DNA of 64,000 bases from Variovorax sp. IB41 (GTDB taxonomy: Bacteria; Pseudomonadota; Gammaproteobacteria; Burkholderiales; Burkholderiaceae_C). Position 1 is the stretch's first letter. The number at the start of each line of letters is the position of its first letter. The position numbers and the translations under genes are program-made. Positions 1-12,372 of the stretch are shown here, in pieces. The stretch spans positions 1-64,000 of the forward strand of contig NZ_JAEFCB010000018.1 in NCBI RefSeq assembly GCF_016405905.1, given 5' to 3'. A model generated the notes under the pieces. It was not told where the DNA came from, made no database searches, and was given only the letters and a program-made list of their open reading frames with translations.

Positions 1-2319
1 GAAGGCTTGCAACGCGTCGAGGCCGGCACGATCTTCGCGTCGCTGCCAGTGCGCGTGGGCGATACCTACAGCGACGAACGCGGCTCGGCCGCCATTCGCG
101 CGCTGTTCGACCTGGGGTTGTTCAAGGACGTCCGCATCGACGTGAACGGCAACGTGCTGGTGGTGATCGTCGAAGAGCGCCCGACCATCGCGGACGTCGA
201 TTTCGTCGGCACCAAGGAATTCGACAAGGCAGCGCTGCAGAAGGCATTGCGCGAAGTGGGCCTCACCGATGGCCGTCCCTACGACAAGGCGCTGGCCGAC
301 CGTGCGGAGCAGGAGCTCAAGCGCCAGTACGTGAGCCGCAGCCTCTACAACGCGCAGGTCGTGACGACCGTCACGCCCATCGAGCGCAACCGCGTCAACC
401 TGACGTTCACCGTCACCGAAGGCGATTCGGCGCGCATCCGCGAAGTCCACATCGTCGGTGGCAAGGCCTTCAGCGAATCGACGCTGCTGAGCCTGTTCGA
501 CCAGGACAGCGGCGGCTTCATGAGCTGGTACACCAAGTCCAACCAGTACTCGCGCGCCAAGCTCAATGCCGACCTCGAAACGCTGCGCTCGTACTACATC
601 ACGCGCGGCTACCTCGAGTTCCGCATCGATTCGACCCAGGTGGCCATCTCGCCGGACCGCAAGGACCTGTCGGTCACGGTCAACATCACCGAAGGCGAGA
701 AGTTCGTGGTGGCCGGCGTCAAGCTCAACGGCAACTACCTGGGCCGCGACGACGAATTCAAGTCGCTGATCACCATCAAGCCCGGCGAGCCCTACAACGG
801 TGAACTGGTCACGGAAACCACCAAGGCGTTCAGCGACTATTTCGGCACCTTCGGCTACGCCTTCGCCCGCGTGCAGGCCGTGCCCGATATCGACCGCGTC
901 AACAACCGCGTCACGCTCACGCTGCAGGCCGAGCCTTCGCGCCGCGTGTACGTGCGCCGCGTGTCCGTCGGCGGCAACAACAAGACCCGCGACGAAGTGA
1001 TCCGCCGTGAGTTCCGCCAGTTCGAGGCCTCCTGGTACGACGGCGACAAGATCAAGCTCTCGCGCGACCGCGTGGACCGCCTGGGCTTCTTCACCGAAGT
1101 GAACGTCGAGACCCAGGAAGTGCCTGGCTCGCCCGACCAGGTGGACCTGACCGTCAACGTGGCTGAAAAGCCCACCGGCAGCCTGCAACTGGGCGCCGGT
1201 TACTCGAGCGCGGAAAAGGTCGCGCTGACCTTCGGCATCTCGCAGGAAAACGTGTTCGGTTCGGGTAATTTCCTGGGCGTGTCGGTCAACACCAGCAAGT
1301 ACAACCGCACGCTGTCGCTGACGACCACCGACCCGTACTTCACGAAGGACGGCATCTCGCGCACGATCAGCGTCTATCACACGACCACGCGCCCGTACTC
1401 GACCAACATCGACGGCGACTACAAGCTGGTGAACCAGGGCGCGTCGATCCGTTTCGGCGTGCCGTTCAGCGAAGTCGACACCATCTTCTTCGGCATCGGG
1501 CTCGAGCGGTATGCGTTCGATCCGAACACCTCGACCTCGTTCTCCGGGCTCTACACGCCGCCGTCCTACCTTCGCTACTTCCAGTGCGAGAAGGATGCGA
1601 CAGGCCTGTTCGTGACCGGTTGCGACCAGAAGAGCGTGTGGGGCGTGCCTCTCACCGTTGGCTGGGGCCGCGACAGCCGGGACAGCGCGCTGATCCCGAC
1701 GACCGGTCGCCTGCAGCGTGCCAACCTCGAAGTCGGCGCCGCCGGCGACATGCAATACGTCAAGACGAACTACCAGTACCAGCAGTTCTTCGCGATCAAC
1801 AAGCAGTACACCTTCGCCATCAACGGCGATGTGGGCTACGCGAAGGCCCTGGGCAGCAAGGTCTACCCGATCTTCAAGAACTTCTATGCGGGTGGCCTGG
1901 GTTCGATCCGCGGCTTCGAGCAGAACTCGCTCGGCCCGCGCGACGTGCCGTTGCTCGGCCAGACCGAAGGTGCCGCACTGGGCGGTACCAAGAAGGCGGT
2001 CTTCAACGCCGAACTCAGCACGCCGTTCCCGGGTGCCGGCAATGACCGGACCCTGCGCCTGTACGGCTTCTTCGACGTGGGCAATGTGTTCGGCTCGCGC
2101 GCTCCGGGTCTGACCGACGAACAGTACAAGGCGCAGAAGAAGTTGCGCGCCTCGGTCGGCCTCGGTATCAGCTGGATTTCGCCGCTGGGCCCGCTGCGCC
2201 TTGCGTACGCTTTCCCCGTCAAGTCGCAAAAGGAAGTGCTCGATCCGAACACCGGCTTCATCGTGATCCCGAAGGATAGAATCCAGCGCTTGCAATTCCA
2301 GATCGGAACGTCTTTCTAA
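1..2319 (+). CDS. bamA: Outer-membrane beta-barrel assembly protein BamA (5' partial)
   Basis: Central subunit of the BAM complex, which folds and inserts beta-barrel proteins into the outer membrane. The reading frame is open from base 1 and begins in POTRA 1 (EGLQRVEAG, close to the E. coli mature N-terminus), so the signal peptide and roughly the first 30 residues lie outside the window. The fragment has 772 residues: POTRA repeats over about the first 400, then a barrel. The barrel carries the conserved loop motif IRGF at fragment residues 636-639 and ends in phenylalanine, as BAM substrates do. The stop codon directly abuts skp. This is the usual start of the bamA-skp-lpxD-fabZ-lpxA-lpxB operon. 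Confidence 0.97.
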   Translation, partial: EGLQRVEAGTIFASLPVRVGDTYSDERGSAAIRALFDLGLFKDVRIDVNGNVLVVIVEERPTIADVDFVGTKEFDKAALQKALREVGLTDGRPYDKALADRAEQELKRQYVSRSLYNAQVVTTVTPIERNRVNLTFTVTEGDSARIREVHIVGGKAFSESTLLSLFDQDSGGFMSWYTKSNQYSRAKLNADLETLRSYYITRGYLEFRIDSTQVAISPDRKDLSVTVNITEGEKFVVAGVKLNGNYLGRDDEFKSLITIKPGEPYNGELVTETTKAFSDYFGTFGYAFARVQAVPDIDRVNNRVTLTLQAEPSRRVYVRRVSVGGNNKTRDEVIRREFRQFEASWYDGDKIKLSRDRVDRLGFFTEVNVETQEVPGSPDQVDLTVNVAEKPTGSLQLGAGYSSAEKVALTFGISQENVFGSGNFLGVSVNTSKYNRTLSLTTTDPYFTKDGISRTISVYHTTTRPYSTNIDGDYKLVNQGASIRFGVPFSEVDTIFFGIGLERYAFDPNTSTSFSGLYTPPSYLRYFQCEKDATGLFVTGCDQKSVWGVPLTVGWGRDSRDSALIPTTGRLQRANLEVGAAGDMQYVKTNYQYQQFFAINKQYTFAINGDVGYAKALGSKVYPIFKNFYAGGLGSIRGFEQNSLGPRDVPLLGQTEGAALGGTKKAVFNAELSTPFPGAGNDRTLRLYGFFDVGNVFGSRAPGLTDEQYKAQKKLRASVGLGISWISPLGPLRLAYAFPVKSQKEVLDPNTGFIVIPKDRIQRLQFQIGTSF

Positions 2320-2865
2320 ATGAAGCATTTGATTCGCGCCGCGGCTGGCGCGTTGTTGATTCCCGCTTTCGCGATCGTGGCTGCGCCTGCACAGGCGCAG
2401 GAAACCTTTCGCATCGGCTTCGTGAATCCGGACCGCGTGCTGCGTGAAGCGCAGCCGGCCAAGGCGGCCCAGGCGAAGCTGGAAGCCGAGTTCCTCAAGC
2501 GCGAGAAGGACCTGACCGCGCAAGGCGACGCACTGAAGACGGCCTCGGAGCGGTTCGAGCGCGAAGCGCCGACCATCTCCGAAAGCCAGCGGGCAACGCG
2601 CCAGAAGGCGCTGATCGACCAGGACCGCGAATTCCAGCGCCGTCGCCGCGAGTTCCAGGAAGACCTGAATGCGCGCAAGAACGAAGAGCTCCAGCAGGTC
2701 TACGAACGCGCCAACCGCGTCGTCAAGCAAGTGGCCGAAGCTGAAAAGTACGACGCCATCCTGCAGGAAGCGATCTACATCAATCCGAAGCACGACATCA
2801 CCGACAAGGTGATCAAGGCGCTGAACGCGTCGGTCGGCTCCACAGCGCCCGCGGCCGGCAAGTAA
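2320..2865 (+). CDS. skp: Periplasmic chaperone Skp/OmpH family
   Basis: Skp is a trimeric periplasmic chaperone that holds unfolded outer-membrane proteins on their way to BamA. The 181-residue product starts with a clear signal peptide (basic KHLIR, hydrophobic stretch, cleavage after AQA). The body, about residues 40-150, is charged and heptad-like, as expected for the long helical tentacles. The ATG follows the bamA stop with no gap, so the two are probably translationally coupled. The C-terminal tail is somewhat longer than in E. coli. Confidence 0.93.
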   Translation: MKHLIRAAAGALLIPAFAIVAAPAQAQETFRIGFVNPDRVLREAQPAKAAQAKLEAEFLKREKDLTAQGDALKTASERFEREAPTISESQRATRQKALIDQDREFQRRRREFQEDLNARKNEELQQVYERANRVVKQVAEAEKYDAILQEAIYINPKHDITDKVIKALNASVGSTAPAAGK

Positions 2866-2879
2866 CGCCGCGAACCGGC

Positions 2880-3857
2880 GTGTCGCTGCAGCTTGGAGCC
2901 ATCGTTGACGCCCTGGGGGGCGAGCTTCATGGCGATGCCACGCTGTCCATCGAGCGGCTCTCGCCGCTCCAGAATGCACAGCCCGATGCGCTCAGTTTCC
3001 TGAGCCATCCCAAATACCAGCAGGAACTGGCGGCCTCCAAGGCCGCCTGCGTGATCGTGTCGCCTGCCATGCAGGAGGCCGCTGCCGCGCGGGGGGCGTT
3101 CATCGTCACGCCCGACCCTTACCTCTACTTTGCGCGCCTGACGCAGCTCTGGAAGGCGCACCACGCGCGCCCGGAGGCCGATCTCATCCACCCGTCCGCC
3201 GTGATCCATCCGGAAGCGCACGTCGACACCACGGCGCGCATCGGCGCGCTCTGCGTGGTGGAGCGGGGCGCACGGATCGGCGCGGGCACGGTGCTCAAGT
3301 CGCGCGTGACGGTCAGCGAAGACTGCACGATCGGCGATCGCTGCCTGCTGCACCCGGGCGTGGTGATCGGCGCCGACGGCTTCGGCCTGGCGCTGCACCA
3401 GGGTGCCTGGGTCAAGATCGAGCAGCTGGGCGCGGTGCGCATCGGCAACGACGTGGAGATCGGCGCCAACACCTGCATCGACCGCGGCGCGCTCGACGAC
3501 ACCGTGATCGAAGACGGCGTGAAGCTCGACAACCTGATCCAGATCGGCCACAACGTGCGCGTCGGCAAGAACACCGCCATGGCGGGCTGCGTCGGCGTGG
3601 CCGGCAGTGCCACCATCGGCGCCAACTGCACCTTCGGCGGCGGCGCCATCGTGCTGGGCCATCTGACGGTGGCCGACGGCGTGCACGTGTCCGCCGCGAC
3701 CACCGTGACCCGATCGATTCACAAGGCCGGCCAGTACACCGGCATGTTTCCCATCGATGACAATGCGAGCTGGGAAAAAAATGCGGCAACGCTCAAGCAG
3801 TTGCACAGCCTGCGCGAACGACTGAAGGCGCTGGAGAAGGCTCCCCCGAAAAAATGA
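2880..3857 (+). CDS. lpxD: UDP-3-O-acylglucosamine N-acyltransferase LpxD
   Basis: LpxD catalyses the third step of lipid A synthesis, adding the second 3-hydroxyacyl chain from acyl-ACP to UDP-3-O-acyl-glucosamine in the cytoplasm. The 325-residue protein has the N-terminal uridine-binding domain (residues 1-100), then a long left-handed beta-helix of hexapeptide repeats. The segment IQIGHNVRVGKN contains the expected catalytic histidine. I chose the GTG at 2880, which lies 14 bases after skp and begins the conserved MSLQLGAI-type N-terminus. The stop overlaps an ATG at 3854. Confidence 0.96.
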   Translation: MSLQLGAIVDALGGELHGDATLSIERLSPLQNAQPDALSFLSHPKYQQELAASKAACVIVSPAMQEAAAARGAFIVTPDPYLYFARLTQLWKAHHARPEADLIHPSAVIHPEAHVDTTARIGALCVVERGARIGAGTVLKSRVTVSEDCTIGDRCLLHPGVVIGADGFGLALHQGAWVKIEQLGAVRIGNDVEIGANTCIDRGALDDTVIEDGVKLDNLIQIGHNVRVGKNTAMAGCVGVAGSATIGANCTFGGGAIVLGHLTVADGVHVSAATTVTRSIHKAGQYTGMFPIDDNASWEKNAATLKQLHSLRERLKALEKAPPKK

Positions 3858-3880
3858 CGACGATGCAGGAACAGAAAATC

Positions 3881-4327
3881 ATGACGACGCTCGATATCCA
3901 TCAAATCCTCAAGCTGCTCCCCCACCGCTACCCGTTCCTGCTGGTGGACCGCGTGCTGGGCATGGAAAAGGGCAAGCGCATCACGGCGCTCAAGAACGTG
4001 ACGATGAACGAGCCGTTCTTCAACGGCCATTTCCCGCACCGTCCGGTGATGCCGGGCGTGCTGATGCTCGAAGCCATGGCGCAGGCCGCGGCGCTGCTGT
4101 CGTTCCATTCGCTCGATATCGTGCCCGACGACAACACCGTCTACTACTTCGCCGCCATCGACGGCGCGCGCTTCAAGCGCCCCGTGGAGCCCGGCGACCA
4201 GCTCACGCTCGAAGTCGAGATCGAACGCATGAAGGCCGGCATCTCCAAGTTCAAGGGCCGCGCGCTGGTGGGCAGCGAACTGGCCTGCGAAGCCACGCTG
4301 ATGTGCGCGATGCGCCAGATCAGCTGA
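3881..4327 (+). CDS. fabZ: 3-hydroxyacyl-ACP dehydratase FabZ
   Basis: FabZ dehydrates 3-hydroxyacyl-ACP in fatty acid elongation and so competes with LpxA and LpxD for hydroxyacyl-ACP, which is why it sits among the lpx genes. The hot-dog protein has the catalytic pair His50 and Glu64 in GHFPHRPVMPG...LMLEAMAQ. I prefer the ATG at 3881 (148 residues, MTTLDIHQIL). A longer in-frame start at 3854 overlaps the lpxD stop as ATGA and would add nine residues, so it cannot be excluded. Confidence 0.96.
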   Translation: MTTLDIHQILKLLPHRYPFLLVDRVLGMEKGKRITALKNVTMNEPFFNGHFPHRPVMPGVLMLEAMAQAAALLSFHSLDIVPDDNTVYYFAAIDGARFKRPVEPGDQLTLEVEIERMKAGISKFKGRALVGSELACEATLMCAMRQIS

Positions 4328-4350
4328 CCCGGCCCCTGTCACTTCAAGGC

Positions 4351-5139
4351 ATGACCCAGGTTCATTCGACAGCGCTCGTCGACCCCCAGGCACAGCTGGA
4401 CGCCTCGGTTTCGGTCGGCCCCTACACCGTCATCGGCCCGCACGTGCGCGTCGGGGCGGGCACCACCATCGGCGCGCATTGCGTGATCGAGGGACGCACG
4501 ACCATCGGGCGCGACAACCGGATCTTCCAGTTCTCCTCGCTCGGCGCGATCCCGCAGGACAAGAAATACGCGGGCGAGCCGACCGAGCTGGTCATCGGCG
4601 ACCGCAACGTCATTCGCGAGTTCTGCACCTTCAACCTCGGCGTGCCGGGGGCAGGGGGCGTGACCCGCGTGGGCAACGACAACTGGATCATGGCGTACAC
4701 GCACATTGCGCACGACTGCCATGTCGACAACCACACCACGCTGGCCAACAACACGACGCTCGCGGGCCACGTGCACCTGGCCGATTGGGTCACGGTCGGC
4801 GGGCTCACCGGCATCCATCAGTTCGTCTCGGTCGGCGCGCACGCCATGGTCGGCTTCGCGAGCGCGGTTTCGCAGGACGTGCCGCCCTTCATGCTGGTCG
4901 ACGGCAATCCGCTGGCGGTTCGCGGCTTCAATGTCGTGGGCTTGCGCCGGCGCGATTTCTCGGCGCAGCGGCTCGCAGCGGTCAAGCAGATGCACAAGCT
5001 GCTGTACCGCCAGGGCAAGACGCTCGAAGAGGCGCGCGCAGGCATCGCCGCGCTGACCGCCGAGATGCCCGAGGCGGCGGCAGACGTCGCCTTGATGGAA
5101 TCCTTCCTCGCCAGCTCCACGCGCGGCATCGCGCGTTGA
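4351..5139 (+). CDS. lpxA: UDP-N-acetylglucosamine acyltransferase LpxA
   Basis: LpxA performs the first lipid A step, moving 3-hydroxyacyl from ACP to UDP-GlcNAc. The 262-residue protein consists of hexapeptide-repeat beta-helix (about residues 8-185) and a helical C-terminal domain. THIAHDCHVDNH at residues 117-128 holds the active-site histidine, His121, matching E. coli His125. The frame is open back to 4303 inside fabZ, but the conserved protein begins at the ATG at 4351, 23 bases after the fabZ stop. Confidence 0.96.
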   Translation: MTQVHSTALVDPQAQLDASVSVGPYTVIGPHVRVGAGTTIGAHCVIEGRTTIGRDNRIFQFSSLGAIPQDKKYAGEPTELVIGDRNVIREFCTFNLGVPGAGGVTRVGNDNWIMAYTHIAHDCHVDNHTTLANNTTLAGHVHLADWVTVGGLTGIHQFVSVGAHAMVGFASAVSQDVPPFMLVDGNPLAVRGFNVVGLRRRDFSAQRLAAVKQMHKLLYRQGKTLEEARAGIAALTAEMPEAAADVALMESFLASSTRGIAR

Positions 5140-5140
5140 C

Positions 5141-6298
5141 GTGACGCCGATGCAGACAGCCGAACAGCGACGCTTCGCGCTGGTCGCGGGCGAAGCGTCC
5201 GGCGACCTGCTCGCGGGGCTTCTCCTCGATGGCCTGCAGGCCCGTTGGCCCGATCTCCAGACCGCCGGCATCGGCGGCCCCCGCATGCTCGCGCACGGCT
5301 TTAAGAGCTGGTGGCCGCAGGAAAAGCTCGCGGTGCGCGGCTACATCGAGGTGCTGCGGCACTACGCCGAAATCGCCGGCATCCGCCGCCAGCTCAAGGC
5401 ACGGCTGCTGCAGGAGCGGCCCGCGCTCTTCATCGGCGTCGATGCGCCCGATTTCAACCTCGATCTCGAAGCGGGCCTGCGCAGCCAGGGCATCAAGACC
5501 GTGCATTTCGTCTGCCCCTCGATCTGGGCCTGGCGTCCCAAGCGCATCGAGAAGATCCGGGCGGCCGCCGACCATGTGCTGTGCATCTTTCCGTTCGAGC
5601 CCGAACTGCTCGAAAAGCAGGGCGTGGCCGCAAGCTACGTGGGACATCCGATTGCCAACGTGATCCCGATGACGCCCGACCGCGCCGCGGCGCGCGCCGC
5701 ACTGGGCCTGGCGCACGATGCGCAGGTCGTCGCCTTGCTGCCGGGCAGCCGCCGCTCCGAGATCCGCTACCTGGCCGCCCGTTTCTTCGCGGCCGCCGCG
5801 CTGATGCAGAAGGCGCGGCCCGAACTCCAGTTCGTGGCGCCCATCATCCCCAGCCTGCGCGCCGAGGTCGACGCCTTGCTCCAGGCGAGCGGCATGGCGG
5901 GCCGGGTGAAGCTGCTCGACGGTCAGTCGCACGCCGCGCTGGCCGCCTGCGACGTCACGCTGATCGCCAGCGGCACCGCCACGCTGGAGGCGGCGCTCTT
6001 CAAGCGGCCGATGGTCATCGCGTACAACATGAACGGGCTCTCGTGGCGCCTGATGCAGCGCAAGCAGTTGCAGCCGTGGGTCGGATTGCCCAATATCCTT
6101 TGCCGCGAATTCGTGGTGCCCGAGTTGCTGCAGGAAGCCGCCACGCCCGAGGCGCTGGCCCAGGCTACGCTGGCCTGGCTCGACGCGCCCGAAAAGACGC
6201 AGGCCCTGCAACAAAGATTTTCCGAGCTGCACGTGCAATTGCAGCGCGATACGCCGACACTTTGCGCCGATGCGATCCAGAAAGTTCTTGAAGGCTGA
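5141..6298 (+). CDS. lpxB: Lipid-A-disaccharide synthase LpxB
   Basis: LpxB is the GT19 glycosyltransferase that joins UDP-2,3-diacylglucosamine and lipid X into the lipid A disaccharide at the inner face of the inner membrane. Family hallmarks are the opening ALVAGEASGDLLAG, GVDAPDFNL, and CPSIWAWRP. Length is 385 residues from the GTG at 5141, or 382 from the ATG at 5150; either is possible. It starts one base after the lpxA stop and its last 29 bases overlap rnhB, so the operon continues. Confidence 0.96.
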   Translation: MTPMQTAEQRRFALVAGEASGDLLAGLLLDGLQARWPDLQTAGIGGPRMLAHGFKSWWPQEKLAVRGYIEVLRHYAEIAGIRRQLKARLLQERPALFIGVDAPDFNLDLEAGLRSQGIKTVHFVCPSIWAWRPKRIEKIRAAADHVLCIFPFEPELLEKQGVAASYVGHPIANVIPMTPDRAAARAALGLAHDAQVVALLPGSRRSEIRYLAARFFAAAALMQKARPELQFVAPIIPSLRAEVDALLQASGMAGRVKLLDGQSHAALAACDVTLIASGTATLEAALFKRPMVIAYNMNGLSWRLMQRKQLQPWVGLPNILCREFVVPELLQEAATPEALAQATLAWLDAPEKTQALQQRFSELHVQLQRDTPTLCADAIQKVLEG

Positions 6299-6989
6299 GC
6301 AGGCCCGCCTGGTGTGGGACGCGCCGGGACTGCTCGCGGGCGTCGACGAGGCCGGCCGCGGCCCGCTGGCGGGCCCCGTGGTGGCCGCGGCGGTGATCCT
6401 CGACGACACGCGGCCGATCCGCGGCCTGGCCGATTCCAAGACCCTCACGCCGCTGCAGCGCGAACGCCTGCACGACCAGATCCTCGCCAAAGCCCTGTGC
6501 TGCTCCATCGCGCAGGCGAGCGTCGAGGAAATCGACACCCACAACATCCTGCAGGCCACGATGATCGCCATGCGCCGCGCCGTCGAGGGCCTGCGCCTGA
6601 AGCCCGCCAAGGTGCTGGTCGACGGCAATCGCCTGCCGACGCTGGACGTGCTGGCTGAAGCCGTGGTCAAGGGCGATGCGCTCATCAAGGCAATTTCGGC
6701 CGCGTCGATCCTGGCCAAGGTCCATCGCGACCGGCTGTGCGAGCAGCTGCACACCGAATTCCCGCACTACGGCTTTGCCGGCCACAAGGGCTACGGCACG
6801 CCAGAGCACCTCGAGGCGCTGCTGAAACACGGCGCCTGCGTGCATCACCGCCGGTCGTTCAGCCCGGTGGCCGCGGCGCTGACGCGAACGGCGGCCGGCG
6901 CTTCGCTGGTCATCGAAACGCAAACGGCGATGCCAATGGTGATCGCGACGGTCGAGACCGTGCACCTCGACCTGCGCGCCGCGCCCTGA
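6270..6989 (+). CDS. rnhB: Ribonuclease HII
   Basis: RNase HII cuts RNA in RNA-DNA hybrids and starts removal of single misincorporated ribonucleotides. The 239-residue protein carries the first catalytic aspartate and glutamate in GVDEAGRGPLAGP (about residues 24-36), with further family blocks ADSKTLTP, ISAASILAKVHRDR and HRRSFSPV. The ATG lies inside the end of lpxB. This placement after lpxB is common in proteobacteria. The last 25 residues are low in similarity to the family core. Confidence 0.95.
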   Translation: MRSRKFLKAEQARLVWDAPGLLAGVDEAGRGPLAGPVVAAAVILDDTRPIRGLADSKTLTPLQRERLHDQILAKALCCSIAQASVEEIDTHNILQATMIAMRRAVEGLRLKPAKVLVDGNRLPTLDVLAEAVVKGDALIKAISAASILAKVHRDRLCEQLHTEFPHYGFAGHKGYGTPEHLEALLKHGACVHHRRSFSPVAAALTRTAAGASLVIETQTAMPMVIATVETVHLDLRAAP

Positions 6990-6996
6990 TCCGCCG

Positions 6997-7782
6997 ATGA
7001 CGACCGACGCCGGCGCGAGCCACATCAGCTCGCGCGACAACCCGCTGCTCAAGGACCTGCGCAAGCTCGCCCAGGATCCGGGCGCCTACCGCAAGCTCGG
7101 GCGCATCTGGCTCGAAGGCGATCACCTGTGCCGCGCGGCGCTGGCGCGCGGCGTCAAACCGGCGATCGCGGTGTTTTCGGAGTCTTTCTGGCCGACCGCC
7201 CCAGCAGAGTGGGGTGCGAGTGCTATCAAAACCGTAGTCGTCGCCGACGATCTGCTGCGCGGCGTCAGCGGGCTGGAATCGCCGGCGCCGATGGGCTTCG
7301 TGCTCGACCAGCCGGCGCGGCCGGAACTGATCCCCGATGCCCCGAGCGTGGTGCTCGACCGCCTGCAGGACGCCGGCAATGCCGGTTCCATCCTGCGCAG
7401 CGCGGCTGCTTTCGGCTTCACCCAGGTGATCGCGCTGAAGGGCACTGCAGCGCTCTGGGCGCCGAAGGTGCTGCGCGCCGGCATGGGGGCCCATTTCGGC
7501 CTGCGGCTGATCGAAGGCGTCGAAGCCGATGCGCTGGACGCACTGAAGATTCCGCTGCTCGCCACCAGTTCGCACCGTGGCGAGTGGCTGCACAGAGCCC
7601 GCCTGCCGTATCCCTGCGCCTGGCTGATGGGCCATGAGGGGCAGGGCGTTTCCCCCGCGCTGGAAGCCCGGGCGACGCATCACATTCGCATCGCCCAGCC
7701 GGGCGGGGAGGAGTCGCTGAACGTGGCCGCCGCCGCCGCCATCTGCCTGCATGCGAGCGGAGCGGCCCTTCAGGCCGGATAG
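6997..7782 (+). CDS. TrmH/SpoU-family RNA 2'-O-methyltransferase
   Basis: This is a SPOUT-class methyltransferase predicted to methylate a ribose 2'-OH in rRNA or tRNA using S-adenosylmethionine. The 261-residue protein has an N-terminal substrate-binding domain (ISSRDNPLLKDLRKL) and the three SpoU motifs: LDRLQDAGNAGSILR, LMGHEGQGVSPALEA, and ESLNVAAAAAICLH, which form the SAM-binding knot. It starts seven bases after rnhB. The exact RNA target cannot be read from sequence; RlmB- and TsnR-like enzymes are both possible. Confidence 0.9.
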   Translation: MTTDAGASHISSRDNPLLKDLRKLAQDPGAYRKLGRIWLEGDHLCRAALARGVKPAIAVFSESFWPTAPAEWGASAIKTVVVADDLLRGVSGLESPAPMGFVLDQPARPELIPDAPSVVLDRLQDAGNAGSILRSAAAFGFTQVIALKGTAALWAPKVLRAGMGAHFGLRLIEGVEADALDALKIPLLATSSHRGEWLHRARLPYPCAWLMGHEGQGVSPALEARATHHIRIAQPGGEESLNVAAAAAICLHASGAALQAG

Positions 7783-7797
7783 GGCCCCAGTCCGGGC

Positions 7798-7920
7798 TAC
7801 AATCGGGGGCTTACTCGCAATAGCGTCGCCCGGCCGCCTTTAACGCCAAAATCCCCTTGAAGCAAGTCCGCAGGCAACGCGCCTGGGGCTCCGGGCGACC
7901 GTAACCATCCGGAGAACCCA
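7798..7920 (+). promoter_or_regulatory. carAB upstream region with a foldable leader
   Basis: A -10-like TACAAT lies at 7798-7803, with no good -35. Downstream, GTCGCCCGG at 7825-7833 pairs perfectly with CCGGGCGAC at 7891-7899. Just inside the 3' arm, a second hairpin at 7865-7890 pairs AGTCC with GGGCT and CAGGC with GCCTG around the loop AACGC, with one bulged G. A Shine-Dalgarno GGAG at 7911-7914 sits six bases before the carA GTG. The pairing is seen directly; a regulatory role is inference. Confidence 0.45.
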
Positions 7921-9115
7921 GTGCTTTTGTCTCTCAAGGGAAGTTTCCCGCCCGCCATCCTGGCGCTCGCAGACGGCACGGTCTTTCAAGGCAATTCGAT
8001 CGGAGCCGCCGGCTCCACGACCGGTGAGGTGGTGTTCAACACCGCCATGACCGGTTACCAGGAAATCCTCACCGACCCGAGCTACTGCCAGCAGATCGTG
8101 ACCCTCACGTATCCGCACATCGGCAACTACGGCGTCAACGGGGAAGACATCGAAGCCGACAAGATCCATGCCGCGGGCCTGATCATCAAGGACCTGCCCC
8201 TCGTCGCCTCCAACTTCCGCCAGACCGCCACGCTGAGCGAATACCTCGTGGCCGGCAAGACGGTGGCCATCGCGAACATCGACACCCGCAAGCTCACGCG
8301 GCACCTGCGCACCCACGGCGCGCAGAACGGCTGCATCCTGGGCCTGACCGAAGGCGAAGCGGTGACGCAGGCGCTCGTCGACAAGGCGATCGCCGCCGCC
8401 AAGGCCGCGCCGAGCATGGCGGGCCTGGACCTCGCCAAGGTGGTGTCGGTCACCGAGACCTACGAATGGACCGAAACCGAGTGGAAGCTCGGCGCGGGTT
8501 ATGGCGTGCAGATCACGCCGAAATTCCACGTCGTCGCCTTCGACTACGGCGTCAAGAAGAACATCCTGCGCATGATCGCGCAGCGCGGCGCGCGCATCAC
8601 TGTCGTGCCGGCGCAGACCCCGGCCGCCGACGTGCTCAAGCTCAAACCCGACGGCATCTTCCTGGCCAACGGCCCCGGCGACCCGGAGCCTTGCGACTAC
8701 GCCATCAGCGCCGTCAAGGAACTGATCGAGACCGGCATCCCGACCTTCGGCATTTGCCTGGGTCACCAGATCATGGCGCTCGCCTCGGGCGCCAAGACCT
8801 TCAAGATGAAGTTCGGCCACCACGGCGCGAACCACCCGGTGAAGGACCTGGACAACGGCCGCGTGAGCATCACCAGCCAGAACCACGGCTTCGCGGTGGA
8901 CGAGAAGTCGCTGCCGGCCAACCTGCGTCCCACGCACATCAGCCTGTTCGACAACACGCTGCAGGGGCTGGCGCGCACCGACAAGCCCGCGTTCTGCTTC
9001 CAGGGCCACCCGGAAGCCTCGCCGGGTCCGCACGACATCGGCTACCTGTTCGACCGTTTCACGGCACTGATGGAAAAGAACAAGACAGAAAAGACGGAAA
9101 AGACGGAGCAGAAGA

Positions 9116-9123
<8 letters not shown>
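7921..9123 (+). CDS. carA: Carbamoyl-phosphate synthase small subunit
   Basis: CarA is the glutamine amidotransferase subunit that hydrolyses glutamine and channels ammonia to CarB for carbamoyl phosphate, the shared precursor of arginine and pyrimidines. The 400-residue protein has the N-terminal CPSase domain and a class I GATase domain. The catalytic triad is visible: Cys279 in FGICLGHQ, and His363 and Glu365 in FQGHPEASPGPHD. The GTG start follows GGAG with good spacing. The C-terminus ends in a lysine/glutamate-rich tail. Its last eight bases overlap carB. Confidence 0.97.
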
Positions 9124-12364
<3,241 letters not shown>

Positions 12365-12372
12365 GCGCCGCC

